A stretch of 20,155 bases of DNA, taken from NCBI GenBank assembly GCA_937874455.1, contig CALNBE010000031.1, positions 1 to 20,155 of the forward strand. The letters are read 5' to 3'. The translations under genes were made by a program, and so were the position numbers. Source of the stretch: an uncultured Opitutia bacterium. Its GTDB lineage: Bacteria > Verrucomicrobiota > Verrucomicrobiia > Opitutales > UBA953. The stretch's first letter is position 1. The number at the start of each line of letters is the position of its first letter. Under the pieces are notes generated by a model, which saw only the letters and a program-made list of their open reading frames with translations, did no database searches and was not told where the DNA came from. Positions 8,124 through 15,349 of this stretch are shown here, in pieces.

Positions 8124-8591
8124 ATGGCAGGCGGAGGCGGAGGCGAGGAAGGCGAACCGGAGTTTCAGGTCGCTCCTCTCATCGACGTGCTGCTGGTGAT
8201 GCTCATCTTCTTTATGAGCATTACCTCGGCCCAGGTGTTGAGGATTGACAAGGACATCTCCCTTCCCTTGGCCGTGCACGGGGAAAAGCGGGATGACAAG
8301 GCGGCAGCCGGGCTGATCAACATCGGCTGGAATGCCGTCACCAATCAACCGCGTTACAAACTTGATGACATGCTGATCCTCGAAACGGAAAGCGAAAGCC
8401 CCGTGCTGGAAGGAAGCAACGAACCCTTGATTGAGGTGCTGAAAAAGCGCAAGGGTAACAACGACAAGTTTCGCATGCTCATTCGCGCGGACAAACAAGT
8501 TCAGGCCAAATTCCTCAACTCCGCATTGCGCTGGGGTGCCGAGGCTGGCATCGACAACATCGCCTTCTCCGGCGTTAACAACGAATTGTAA
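8124..8591 (+). CDS. exbD: ExbD/TolR-family biopolymer transport protein (first copy)
   Basis: Single-pass stator partner of ExbB, 155 aa. A short Gly/Glu-rich cytoplasmic tail (MAGGGGGEEGEPEF) is followed by one TM helix at about 17-38 with the family motif APLIDVLLVMLIFF. Asp21 aligns with the proton-carrying Asp25 of E. coli ExbD. Residues about 40-155 form the periplasmic domain, ending in the typical NSALRWGAEAGIDNIAFSGV. It lies 39 bp after exbB and ends two bases before the second exbD, so the three genes are almost certainly one transcript. Confidence 0.93.
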   Translation: MAGGGGGEEGEPEFQVAPLIDVLLVMLIFFMSITSAQVLRIDKDISLPLAVHGEKRDDKAAAGLINIGWNAVTNQPRYKLDDMLILETESESPVLEGSNEPLIEVLKKRKGNNDKFRMLIRADKQVQAKFLNSALRWGAEAGIDNIAFSGVNNEL

Positions 8592-8593
8592 CC

Positions 8594-9046
8594 ATGCGCG
8601 CGCTTCAAGTAAACCGGGGCGGCGACCTCGGATTCCAAATCGCTCCGATGATCGACGTGGTTTTCGTGATCATGCTCTTCTTCATGGTGATGGCCGGCGC
8701 GGTCAAAGTGGAGTTCGAGCTCAAAATCAAACTCCCCGGAGACGATCCCAATGCTCAGGCCTCGCAGGAAATCCCCGACGAGCTGACCATCTCCATCGCC
8801 GCCAACGGTCAGGTCGCCATCAACGACAACGAGGTGGACAAGCCAACCGATAAAAAGCTGCCCAACCTCTTCATCGAAATCAGCAAGCTGAAACAAAACT
8901 CCCAGCACGCCCAATCCAAGCTGCTGGTCACCGTGCAGGCAGAGGAAACCACTTCCTACGATCGCATCGCGCTGGTGCTCGACACGCTGGCCGCCGCCAA
9001 GGCCAACGAAAACGTCACCTTCGCCATCGGCGATCCGGAGTTCTAA
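8594..9046 (+). CDS. exbD: ExbD/TolR-family biopolymer transport protein (second copy)
   Basis: Second ExbD paralogue, 150 aa, starting two bases after the stop of the first. The TM helix at about 17-38 carries APMIDVVFVIMLFFMVMAG, with Asp21 as the proton-carrying residue. The periplasmic domain (about 45-150) differs clearly from that of the first copy (LPGDDPNAQASQEIPDELTI, IALVLDTLAAAKANENVTFA), so this is not a recent duplication. One ExbB with two distinct ExbD proteins recalls the AglR-AglQ-AglS gliding motor of Myxococcus, in which one TolQ-like protein works with two TolR-like proteins. The gene is the last of the cluster and is followed by a strong terminator. Confidence 0.93.
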   Translation: MRALQVNRGGDLGFQIAPMIDVVFVIMLFFMVMAGAVKVEFELKIKLPGDDPNAQASQEIPDELTISIAANGQVAINDNEVDKPTDKKLPNLFIEISKLKQNSQHAQSKLLVTVQAEETTSYDRIALVLDTLAAAKANENVTFAIGDPEF

Positions 9047-9071
9047 GCCACAGCTGGTTGCTTCCACAAAG

Positions 9072-9103
9072 AAAGACGGACCCAAGCGAGTCCGTCTTTT
9101 TTT
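9072..9103 (+). terminator. Rho-independent terminator of the TPR-ExbB-ExbD cluster
   Basis: AAAGACGGAC (9072-9081) and GTCCGTCTTT (9090-9099) form a perfect 10-bp stem with an 8-base loop, running into seven T residues (9097-9103). It lies 25 bp after the second exbD stop. The A-rich 5' side could also serve uxaC from the opposite strand. Confidence 0.9.
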
Positions 9104-9129
9104 GTGCGCAAAGGAAAATTTCCTCCGCC

Positions 9130-10527
9130 CTAAAATCCAAAATAACGCGCAGCGTTATCGTAGCACACATCTCGTACTAGCCGCTGCAAATAATCCAGCC
9201 GATCCGGCAACCGCCCGGTCGCCACATCCTCACCCAACATCGCGCACAGGATGCGCCGGAAATACTCGTGCCGCGGATAGGACAGGAAGGAGCGCGAATC
9301 CGTCAGCATGCCCACGAAATGGCTCAACAGTCCGAGGTTCGACAGCGCGTTGATCTGCGCCCGCATTCCCTCCTCCTGATCCAAGAACCACCAACCAGAA
9401 CCGTATTGAATTTTTCCCGCGCCGGGGCCTTCCTGAAAATTTCCCGCCATCGTGCCAAACACATAATTGTCCGCCGGATTCACGTTGTAGAGAATCGTCC
9501 GCGGCAGGCAATTTTCTCGCGCCAGCCGGCCCAAATACCCGGCCAGTGCCTGCGCCTGCGGAAAATCCCCAATGGTGTCGCAACCGGCATCCGCGCCGAC
9601 TTGCGCCAGCAGCTTCGCATTCACATTCCGCAGCGGCCCCAGGTGCAATTGTTTGGTCCAGTTTTTCTCCGCGTCCAGCCGGGCAAAGAAAAACATCATG
9701 TGGTTGCCAAACAATTCCTGCTCCACGGCATCGGGAATTTCCCCTGCCCGTACCTTGTCGAAAATCGCCCGCGCCCGCGCCTCGTCGCATTCGCCGATAA
9801 AGCAACGCTCCAATCCGTGATCGGAGAGCCGCCCGCCCAGCGCGTGAAAGGCATCGTGCCGTTTCTGCAATGCAGTCAAAAATCCTTCAAAAGTATCCGT
9901 GTCCTGGTTGGCCGTCACCCCCAGTTTCTCGCACCAGTCCCGGAAGCACTCCGGGCGTGCGATGGCAAAGGCCTTGTCAGGGCGGAAGGTTGGCAGCACC
10001 TTGGTGCTCGGCGTTTCCTTCGCCAGCTTTTCGTGCCAGATCAACGGATCCGCCGGATCGTCGGTCGTGCAGACCACTTCGACCTTCATCTTTCTCAAAA
10101 TGCCGCGCGCCGACAATTCCCTCGTCTGCAATCGCGCATTCGCCTCATTCCAAATCTGCTCCGCCGTGGATTCCTCCAGCAAGCTCTCAATGTCAAAATA
10201 GCGCCGCAGCTCCAAATGAGTCCAAATATAAAGTGGATTGCGCAGCGTGTGGGGCGTGGTCGCCGCCCAGGCTTGGAATTTCTCCCACGGTGAAGCGGCA
10301 CCGGTGATGTATTTTTCCGCGATGCCATGCGCCCGCAGCGCCCGCCACTTGTAGTGATCACCGTCCAACCAAATTTCGGTCAAATTCGCAAACTGTCGGT
10401 CTTCAGCAATGTCCCGGGGTGAAAGATGACAATGATAGTCGATGATCCCCAACGGGGCCGCAGACTCATGGAAAAGCTGCCGCGCTAGCGGCGTTTCCAA
10501 TAGAAAATTTTCGTCAAGAAAGCTCAT
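9130..10527 (-). CDS. uxaC: Glucuronate isomerase (uronate isomerase)
   Basis: Cytoplasmic isomerase converting D-glucuronate to D-fructuronate (and D-galacturonate to D-tagaturonate), a member of the amidohydrolase-like superfamily. The 465-aa length matches the family. Seen in sequence: FLLETPLARQLFHE at the N-terminus, the metal-site motif DYHCHLSPRDIAED (His32 and His34), CTTDDPADPLIWHEKLA, PTFRPDKAFAI, and the C-terminal GMLTDSRSFLSYPRHEYFRRIL. The ATG at 10527 gives the expected N-terminus (MSFLDENFLL). It follows the SDR gene on the same strand after 19 bp, so the two form an operon for uronate breakdown. The mannonate dehydratase that would complete the route is not in the window. Confidence 0.97.
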   Translation of the reverse strand: MSFLDENFLLETPLARQLFHESAAPLGIIDYHCHLSPRDIAEDRQFANLTEIWLDGDHYKWRALRAHGIAEKYITGAASPWEKFQAWAATTPHTLRNPLYIWTHLELRRYFDIESLLEESTAEQIWNEANARLQTRELSARGILRKMKVEVVCTTDDPADPLIWHEKLAKETPSTKVLPTFRPDKAFAIARPECFRDWCEKLGVTANQDTDTFEGFLTALQKRHDAFHALGGRLSDHGLERCFIGECDEARARAIFDKVRAGEIPDAVEQELFGNHMMFFFARLDAEKNWTKQLHLGPLRNVNAKLLAQVGADAGCDTIGDFPQAQALAGYLGRLARENCLPRTILYNVNPADNYVFGTMAGNFQEGPGAGKIQYGSGWWFLDQEEGMRAQINALSNLGLLSHFVGMLTDSRSFLSYPRHEYFRRILCAMLGEDVATGRLPDRLDYLQRLVRDVCYDNAARYFGF

Positions 10528-10546
10528 AGAGAAATTCGTTTCGGGG

Positions 10547-11317
10547 TTACAGGGTCATTGCGTTAAATCCGCCGTCCACCACCAGTTCCGCCCCTGTCAC
10601 AAAACTGGAGGCGTCCGAGGCGAGAAAAACCGCCGCGCCGCCCAGCTCCCAAGCTTCGCCAAAACGGCCCATTGGAGTTTTCCCCAAAATCTTTTCAATG
10701 CGTTCCGGCTGCAAAATTTTACGGTTTTGCTCCGCAGGGAAAAATCCCGGGACCAGTGTATTCACTCGGATGCCCAAAGGCGCCCATTCGCGGGCCAAAT
10801 TTTTCGAAAAATTATGCACCGCCGCCTTGGTCGCCGAATAAGTAAAAACCTTCGACAAGGGCACCAGCGCCGATTCCGAACCGATATTGATAATGCTAGC
10901 AGGATGGCCGCTTTCCACAAAATGTTTTCCAAAAACCTGCAGCGCAAAGAAAACCGCCTTTACATTCACTTGAAAAATCCGGTCAAATTCCTCCTCGCCA
11001 ATTTCCAAAAACGGCGTGGCCGAATTCACCCCGGCACCATTGATCAAGATGTCCACCCGCCCGGACCGGGCCAATACCCGCTCCAACAAATCTTGCACCG
11101 CCGGCTTTTTCGCCAAGTCACACGCCTCAAACCAAGCCGTGCCGCCCGCTTGCGCGATGCGCTCCAGTCGAGCCGCAGCCTTCTGGGCATCCCGGCCCAC
11201 CAAGACCACCTGCGCGCCTTGCGCCGCCAAGGATTCGGCCATGGCACCGCATAATTCACCGGTTCCGCCAACGACAACGGCAACGCGGTTTTTAAGGGAA
11301 AAAGAAGAAATGGGCAT
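10547..11317 (-). CDS. SDR-family oxidoreductase, probable D-mannonate oxidoreductase (fructuronate reductase)
   Basis: Classical short-chain dehydrogenase of 256 aa. The ATG at 11317 (MPISSFSLKNRVAVVVGGTG) puts the Rossmann strand at the usual place; the frame stays open upstream to 11497, but that adds 60 unconserved residues. Seen: the nucleotide-binding motif GGTGELCG (17-24), DL at about 67-68, NGAG (93-96), catalytic Ser147, Tyr160 and Lys164 (YSATK), and PGFF after the last core strand. The GGTGELCG loop resembles SDRs of the YjmF/UxuB type encoded in uronate operons. With uxaC 19 bp downstream, reduction of D-fructuronate to D-mannonate is the likely reaction. The fold is certain; the substrate is inferred from context, and another sugar-acid reductase activity is possible. 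Confidence 0.88.
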   Translation of the reverse strand: MPISSFSLKNRVAVVVGGTGELCGAMAESLAAQGAQVVLVGRDAQKAAARLERIAQAGGTAWFEACDLAKKPAVQDLLERVLARSGRVDILINGAGVNSATPFLEIGEEEFDRIFQVNVKAVFFALQVFGKHFVESGHPASIINIGSESALVPLSKVFTYSATKAAVHNFSKNLAREWAPLGIRVNTLVPGFFPAEQNRKILQPERIEKILGKTPMGRFGEAWELGGAAVFLASDASSFVTGAELVVDGGFNAMTL

Positions 11318-11382
11318 AACGTGCTGGAAGGAAAATGAGCAAAACGCACAGGCTACTTTGCTCACCCAACCGCTTGAAGCCT

Positions 11383-11412
11383 TTGATATGAAAAACAATT
11401 TAACAGTATTAA
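11383..11412 (+). promoter_or_regulatory. Possible feo operon promoter with an A/T-rich inverted repeat
   Basis: TTGATA (11383-11388) and TATTAA (11407-11412) are 18 bases apart, matching five and four consensus positions. The -10 side overlaps the small inverted repeat TTTAA-CAGTA-TTAAA (11399-11413), a possible operator. No standard Fur box is visible. If this promoter is used, the feoA ATG at 11388 lies upstream of the transcript start. Confidence 0.35.
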
Positions 11413-11792
11413 ACAATCGTTCTCCCTCCTTCCAGTCTCCACCCGATCTTGGTGCCACAACCGGAAACTTAGACTCATTCGCTTTTTCGCTGGACACCGC
11501 TCCATTCCCGTTTTCCCATCGCTGCCAATCACTTTTTGCCGTGCGTCCACTTTCCTCCCTAACCGTTGGCCAACAAGGCCAGGTTGTTCAGCTTAACGCG
11601 ACTCGTCCCATTGACCAGCGGCTGCTGGCCCTCGGCCTGATGCCGGGCATGCGCGTCAAACTCGTCCGCATCGCCCCGCTCGGCGACCCGATCGCGATCG
11701 AGTTCCAAAATCAGTGCGTCAGCCTCCGCAAAGCTGAAGCCGAGGCAGTTCAAGTCGAAGTGCTCGTCACCCGCGAAGTTTTCTCTGCATGA
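11388..11792 (+). CDS. feoA: Ferrous iron transport protein A
   Basis: Small cytoplasmic SH3-like protein needed for FeoB function. The FeoA domain is at about 55-130 of the 134-aa frame: LSSLTVGQQGQVVQLN, then QRLLALGLMPGMRVKLVRIAPLGDPIAIEFQNQCVSLRKAEA. The first 50 residues are low in complexity and unlike FeoA, which is normally about 75-85 aa. The GTG at 11541 is in frame and would give an 83-aa product of normal size; a possible promoter overlapping 11388 also favours it. I list the ATG because it is the only ATG start. The stop overlaps the feoB start (ATGA at 11789), showing coupling. The start is uncertain, the family is not. Confidence 0.88.
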   Translation: MKNNLTVLNNRSPSFQSPPDLGATTGNLDSFAFSLDTAPFPFSHRCQSLFAVRPLSSLTVGQQGQVVQLNATRPIDQRLLALGLMPGMRVKLVRIAPLGDPIAIEFQNQCVSLRKAEAEAVQVEVLVTREVFSA

Positions 11793-14020
11793 GCGCTGCC
11801 CCGCCCCCGCTGGTCGCCTTGGTCGGCAACCCCAACACCGGAAAAACCACTCTCTTTAACGCGCTCACCGGCCTCCGCCAGCGTGTCGGCAACTACCCCG
11901 GCGTTACTGTCGCCAAAAAATCAGGGGTACTTTCCCTCCCCGACAGCTCCCGCGTCGAACTGCTCGACCTCCCCGGACTCTACAGTCTTGCCGCCGCCTC
12001 CCTCGACGAGCGCGTGGTGATCGATACCCTGTGCGGCCATCTGTCCGGTACTGCCGTGCCCGATGCCATCGTCTGCATCGCCGACTGCACCAACCTCCTT
12101 CGCAACCTCTTCCTAGCATCCCAGCTGGCTGAGCTCGGTATTCCTCTAGTCATCGTCCTCAATCAAGCCGATATCGCCCGCAAGCAGGGGCTCTCCATCG
12201 ACACCGCCCAAATTTCTTCCCGCCTCGGCGGCATTCCCGTGATACTGGCATCCGCCTGGCATGGCGAGGGCATCCTCCAGGTTCGCGCGGCCATTCAAAC
12301 TGCTTTGGAGAGAAAAACGCTCATGGCCCGGCTCGACTGGCACGAATGCGTTCCAGCCGCCATCACCATCCTCCGCGAAGGGATGCAACGCGAGAACATC
12401 GCGCCGCTGCCCGACCCGGAATTGCAACGGCTCGTTTTCGATGCCGCCTCGCCCATTCTGGACCGGGTGCATGGCGACAGCGCTGTCGTCGAACGCCTCG
12501 TCAAAGCCGCCCGCGAACGCATCCGTCAGGCTGGCTTTAATCCCTTTGCCGTCGAGGCCCTGCTTCATTACGAACGCATCAAAAAGGTGCTCGCCGGCGC
12601 CGTCTCCGAAAGCGCAAACGCGCACACCCTGACCCAGCGGCTCGACAAATTCCTTCTCCATCGGGTACTCGGAACCCTTCTCTTTTTTGCCTCCATGGCC
12701 GGAGTTTTCGCCTCGGTTTTCTGGCTGGCCGCCATTCCCCAAGGCTGGATTGAGGACGGCTTTTCCTGGTTGATTGAAACCGTGTCCCCTTGGTTTGAAA
12801 ACCAGCCGATGCTCCAAAGCTTGGTCACCGATGGGATCATCAACGGGGTCGGTTCCTTCCTCGTTTTCCTTCCGCAGATTCTCATCCTCTTCTTCTTCCT
12901 CGCCCTACTGGAAGGTTCCGGATACATGGCCCGCGCGGCTTTCTTGATGGACAAACTTTTCTCCTGGTGCGGGCTCAATGGCAAAAGCTTCGTCCCCATG
13001 CTTTCCGGCTACGCCTGCGCCATTCCCAGCATCATGGGCACCCGCACCATCGAGGATCCCAAAGCCCGGCTCGCCACCATTTTCATCATTCCCTTTATGA
13101 GCTGCTCGGCCCGTCTCCCGGTTTACGCGCTCATGATCACCGCCTTCCTAGTGCCGCAAATCGGCGAGATTAAGGGCGCGCTGGTAATGGTCGCCATGTA
13201 TCTGGTCGGTCTGGTCGTCGCCATTCCCACCGCCTGGTTCCTCACCCGATTCATCCTCAAAACGCGCGCCCAGCCTTTCGTCCTTGAAATGCCCCGCTAC
13301 CAAATTCCCAAACCCCGCGACGTGCTGTGGCAAATGTGGGAAAGCGGCTTCGAGTTCGTGAAACGCGCCGGGACGATCATCTTCGCCATCACCATCATCG
13401 TCTGGGCCTTGCTCTATTTTCCCCATGGAGAGGAAATCGCCGAGGCCGAAAAAACCGCCTTCGTCGCCGAATACGCCAAGGAAAACAACCTTTCCTCCTC
13501 GGCTGTGCTGGACGCGCTGGACGCGGAGAAAATTGAAGGCGGGGACAACCCGATCGCCACCGCACTCGACCACCATGTTCAGGGTGCCTATATCGAGCAG
13601 AGCTACCTCGGACGCTTCGGCAAATTCGTCCAGCCGGTGTTTGCTCCCGCTGGTTTTGACTGGAAAATCACCGTCGGCGTGCTCGCCAGTTTCCCTGCCC
13701 GCGAGGTGATCATCTCCACCCTCGGCATCACCTACAGTCTTGGAGGCGATGTCGATGAGGATAATGAGGACCTGCGCTCGGCCATGGCCAAGTCCACCTG
13801 GAATTCCGGTCCGCACGCCGGACAGCCCATCTTTACCATCCCGGTCGTCATCGCCATCATGGCTTTCTTCGCCCTTTGCTCCCAGTGCGGTGCCACCCTA
13901 GCCACCATGACCAAAGAAGCTGGCTGGCGCTGGGCTGCCGCATCCTTCATTTACATGACCACCCTCGCCTGGCTTGCCGCCGTAGCCTGCTACAAATTTG
14001 GCACCGCCATCGGCCTTTAG
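11789..14020 (+). CDS. feoB: Ferrous iron transport protein B
   Basis: Inner-membrane Fe(II) transporter with a cytoplasmic G domain, 743 aa, within the normal family size. G-domain motifs: G1 GNPNTGKT (13-20), G2 Thr in NYPGVTV (35-41), G3 DLPG (60-63), G4 NQAD (125-128), G5 SAWHGEG (155-161). A linker helical domain follows to about 280. The membrane part starts near HRVLGTLLFFASM and includes the conserved Gate segments GYMARAAFLMDK, SGYACAIPSIMGTRTIEDP and PFMSCSARLPVY, then FGKFVQPVFAPAGFDWKITV and ASFPAREVIISTL. It overlaps feoA by 4 bp and is followed after four bases by a Cys-rich small protein, so the three genes form one ferrous uptake operon. Confidence 0.98.
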   Translation: MSAAPPPLVALVGNPNTGKTTLFNALTGLRQRVGNYPGVTVAKKSGVLSLPDSSRVELLDLPGLYSLAAASLDERVVIDTLCGHLSGTAVPDAIVCIADCTNLLRNLFLASQLAELGIPLVIVLNQADIARKQGLSIDTAQISSRLGGIPVILASAWHGEGILQVRAAIQTALERKTLMARLDWHECVPAAITILREGMQRENIAPLPDPELQRLVFDAASPILDRVHGDSAVVERLVKAARERIRQAGFNPFAVEALLHYERIKKVLAGAVSESANAHTLTQRLDKFLLHRVLGTLLFFASMAGVFASVFWLAAIPQGWIEDGFSWLIETVSPWFENQPMLQSLVTDGIINGVGSFLVFLPQILILFFFLALLEGSGYMARAAFLMDKLFSWCGLNGKSFVPMLSGYACAIPSIMGTRTIEDPKARLATIFIIPFMSCSARLPVYALMITAFLVPQIGEIKGALVMVAMYLVGLVVAIPTAWFLTRFILKTRAQPFVLEMPRYQIPKPRDVLWQMWESGFEFVKRAGTIIFAITIIVWALLYFPHGEEIAEAEKTAFVAEYAKENNLSSSAVLDALDAEKIEGGDNPIATALDHHVQGAYIEQSYLGRFGKFVQPVFAPAGFDWKITVGVLASFPAREVIISTLGITYSLGGDVDEDNEDLRSAMAKSTWNSGPHAGQPIFTIPVVIAIMAFFALCSQCGATLATMTKEAGWRWAAASFIYMTTLAWLAAVACYKFGTAIGL

Positions 14021-14024
14021 AAAC

Positions 14025-14180
14025 ATGACCGCCGAACACCTGATTCTCGCTGCCATCCTCGCCGCCGCCGCATTCTACCTCGGCTGGTTGGCTTGGCGCA
14101 CCCTGCGCGGCAAATCCTCCTGCAACTGCGGTTGCTGCGAGGACAAACTTAAGCGAGTCTCCGGAAAACAGACAAAGTGA
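14025..14180 (+). CDS. FeoB-associated Cys-rich membrane protein (small, 51 aa)
   Basis: The ATG at 14025, four bases after the feoB stop, gives MTAEHLILAAILAAAAFYLG, one membrane helix (about 5-25), then a basic stretch (WRTLRGK) and the cluster CNCGCC, ending in a lysine-rich tail. Single helix, short length, Cys cluster and position right behind feoB match the family of small FeoB-associated Cys-rich membrane proteins. The role is unproven; the cysteines could bind Fe(II) or sense redox state at the cytoplasmic mouth of FeoB. A longer frame from 13998 overlaps feoB and is unlikely. Confidence 0.85.
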   Translation: MTAEHLILAAILAAAAFYLGWLAWRTLRGKSSCNCGCCEDKLKRVSGKQTK

Positions 14181-14203
14181 GCTGCTCGGGGTTTCCTTCC
14201 ACA

Positions 14204-14257
14204 AGTCGGATTTCAACGACTAAGGGCGGCCAACGTCCGCCATTACAAATCCGGATT
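14204..14257. repeat. Compound dyad between the convergent feo and efflux operons
   Basis: Three inverted pairs are nested here: CGGATTT (14207-14213) with AAATCCG (14247-14253), GGCGG (14225-14229) with CCGCC (14237-14241), and the alternative AGTCG (14204-14208) with CGACT (14217-14221). A perfect palindrome, AATCCGGATT, closes it at 14248-14257. No T-run follows on either strand. It may be a weak two-way terminator or a copy of a dispersed intergenic repeat. Confidence 0.45.
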
Positions 14258-14259
14258 GC

Positions 14260-15324
14260 TTAAAATCCCCCCACTCGCACTGCATCACCTTCACGCAGCA
14301 GTGCATTGGGGTTGAGAACCACCCGGCTATCGGACTGTAATTGCTCCGTGTTCACCTCGACCTCTGCTCCGCGGTTTTTCCCCAAAGCCACGTCCAGAAA
14401 GGAAACTTTCCCCGCCACCACCACCGCCACCATCGTTCGGCCCGCCCGCGAAACCACCGCATTCGCCGGAACCAAAAACTGCCCCTCCTTGGGCGGCAAA
14501 GAAAACACCGCCCGCCCGGCCAGCCCCGCCGGCAACAGCCCGCCGGCATTGTCCAGTTCCAGCTCCGCCCGCATGGTGCCGCTGTCGGGATCAAACACGC
14601 CGCTCAGGCGCGCGACCTTCGCGGGGAAATCTTTCCCAGGAAATTCATTGAAGCGCACCACCGCCGGGGAGCCTTTTTCCAAACGCAGCGCGATGTTCGG
14701 CGAGACCTGCACCGCAAAGCGCAACTTGTCCAGCCGCGCCACATGGTAGAGCCAGCCCTCCGCCGTGGCGGAGTCGCCCCGCACCCGGTCGCCGCGATCA
14801 AAATTCCTTGCCGCAATCACCCCGGCGAAGGGCGCGCGCACGGTGCCGAACCGCTGCTGTTCCTCCGCCCGCGCCAGCGTGGCCGCAGCCATCGCCTCAG
14901 CCGCCGCAGCCATGTCCGCCTCGGATTTCCTTTGGTCGAAATCCTCCTGCGAAATCGCCCGCGTCGCCAGCAGGCGCTCCGAACGGCTCAACCGGTTTCG
15001 GGCATTGTCGGCATGCGCCTTGGCCTGCTGCAAAGCCGCCCGCGCCGCCTCCGCCTGCCGGTCCACCTCGGGGGCGGCAATCACCGCCAGCACATCGCCC
15101 GCCTTCACCCGGTCGCCGATGTCCACCCGGCGTTCGCTGACGATTCCCGTGGCCCGCGTGAACACCCGTGCCGATTCCTCCGGCTCCGTTTTTCCGGGGA
15201 AAACATATTCCGTCGCCGCGCTCACTTCAGCGGGCGACACGACTTTCACCTCCGGCGATTCCGCCAGCACAATTCCGCTCCATCCCGCCACCAGTAGGCC
15301 GCTCATCAACAAATGTTTTTTCAT
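14260..15324 (-). CDS. RND efflux system periplasmic adaptor subunit (HlyD/MFP family)
   Basis: Periplasmic adaptor linking an RND permease to an outer-membrane channel. The ATG at 15324 gives 354 aa; a TTG two codons upstream is the only longer start. The signal peptide is about 1-21 (MKKHLLMSGLLVAGWSGIVLA). The first lipoyl half is at about 53-84 (RATGIVSERRVDIGDRVKAGDVLAVI has the usual pattern), a coiled coil of Ala/Arg/Glu-rich heptads at about 87-157, the second lipoyl half at about 160-185 (VRAPFAGVIAARNFDRGDRV), then the beta-barrel (LRFAVQVSPNIALRLEKGSP) and membrane-proximal domains. There is no lipobox Cys, so it is probably soluble or anchored by an uncleaved signal. It follows the permease gene by 25 bp on the same strand. 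The substrate is unknown. Confidence 0.93.
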   Translation of the reverse strand: MKKHLLMSGLLVAGWSGIVLAESPEVKVVSPAEVSAATEYVFPGKTEPEESARVFTRATGIVSERRVDIGDRVKAGDVLAVIAAPEVDRQAEAARAALQQAKAHADNARNRLSRSERLLATRAISQEDFDQRKSEADMAAAAEAMAAATLARAEEQQRFGTVRAPFAGVIAARNFDRGDRVRGDSATAEGWLYHVARLDKLRFAVQVSPNIALRLEKGSPAVVRFNEFPGKDFPAKVARLSGVFDPDSGTMRAELELDNAGGLLPAGLAGRAVFSLPPKEGQFLVPANAVVSRAGRTMVAVVVAGKVSFLDVALGKNRGAEVEVNTEQLQSDSRVVLNPNALLREGDAVRVGGF

Positions 15325-15349
15325 GATCAAAAAAGAAGTAAGGTTGTTT

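Noticed and set aside
9268..10293. 341-codon plus-strand frame opposite uxaC
   Set aside because: It is a shadow of uxaC; Arg/Pro-rich and without family resemblance.
11318..11387. Fur box between the SDR and feoA
   Set aside because: I looked for a GATAATGATAATCATTATC-like pattern and found no convincing match; only a short A/T inverted repeat further in.
11318..11497. 60-residue N-terminal extension of the SDR
   Set aside because: A classical SDR begins a few residues before the Rossmann motif, as the start at 11317 does; the extension also runs across the feoA region.
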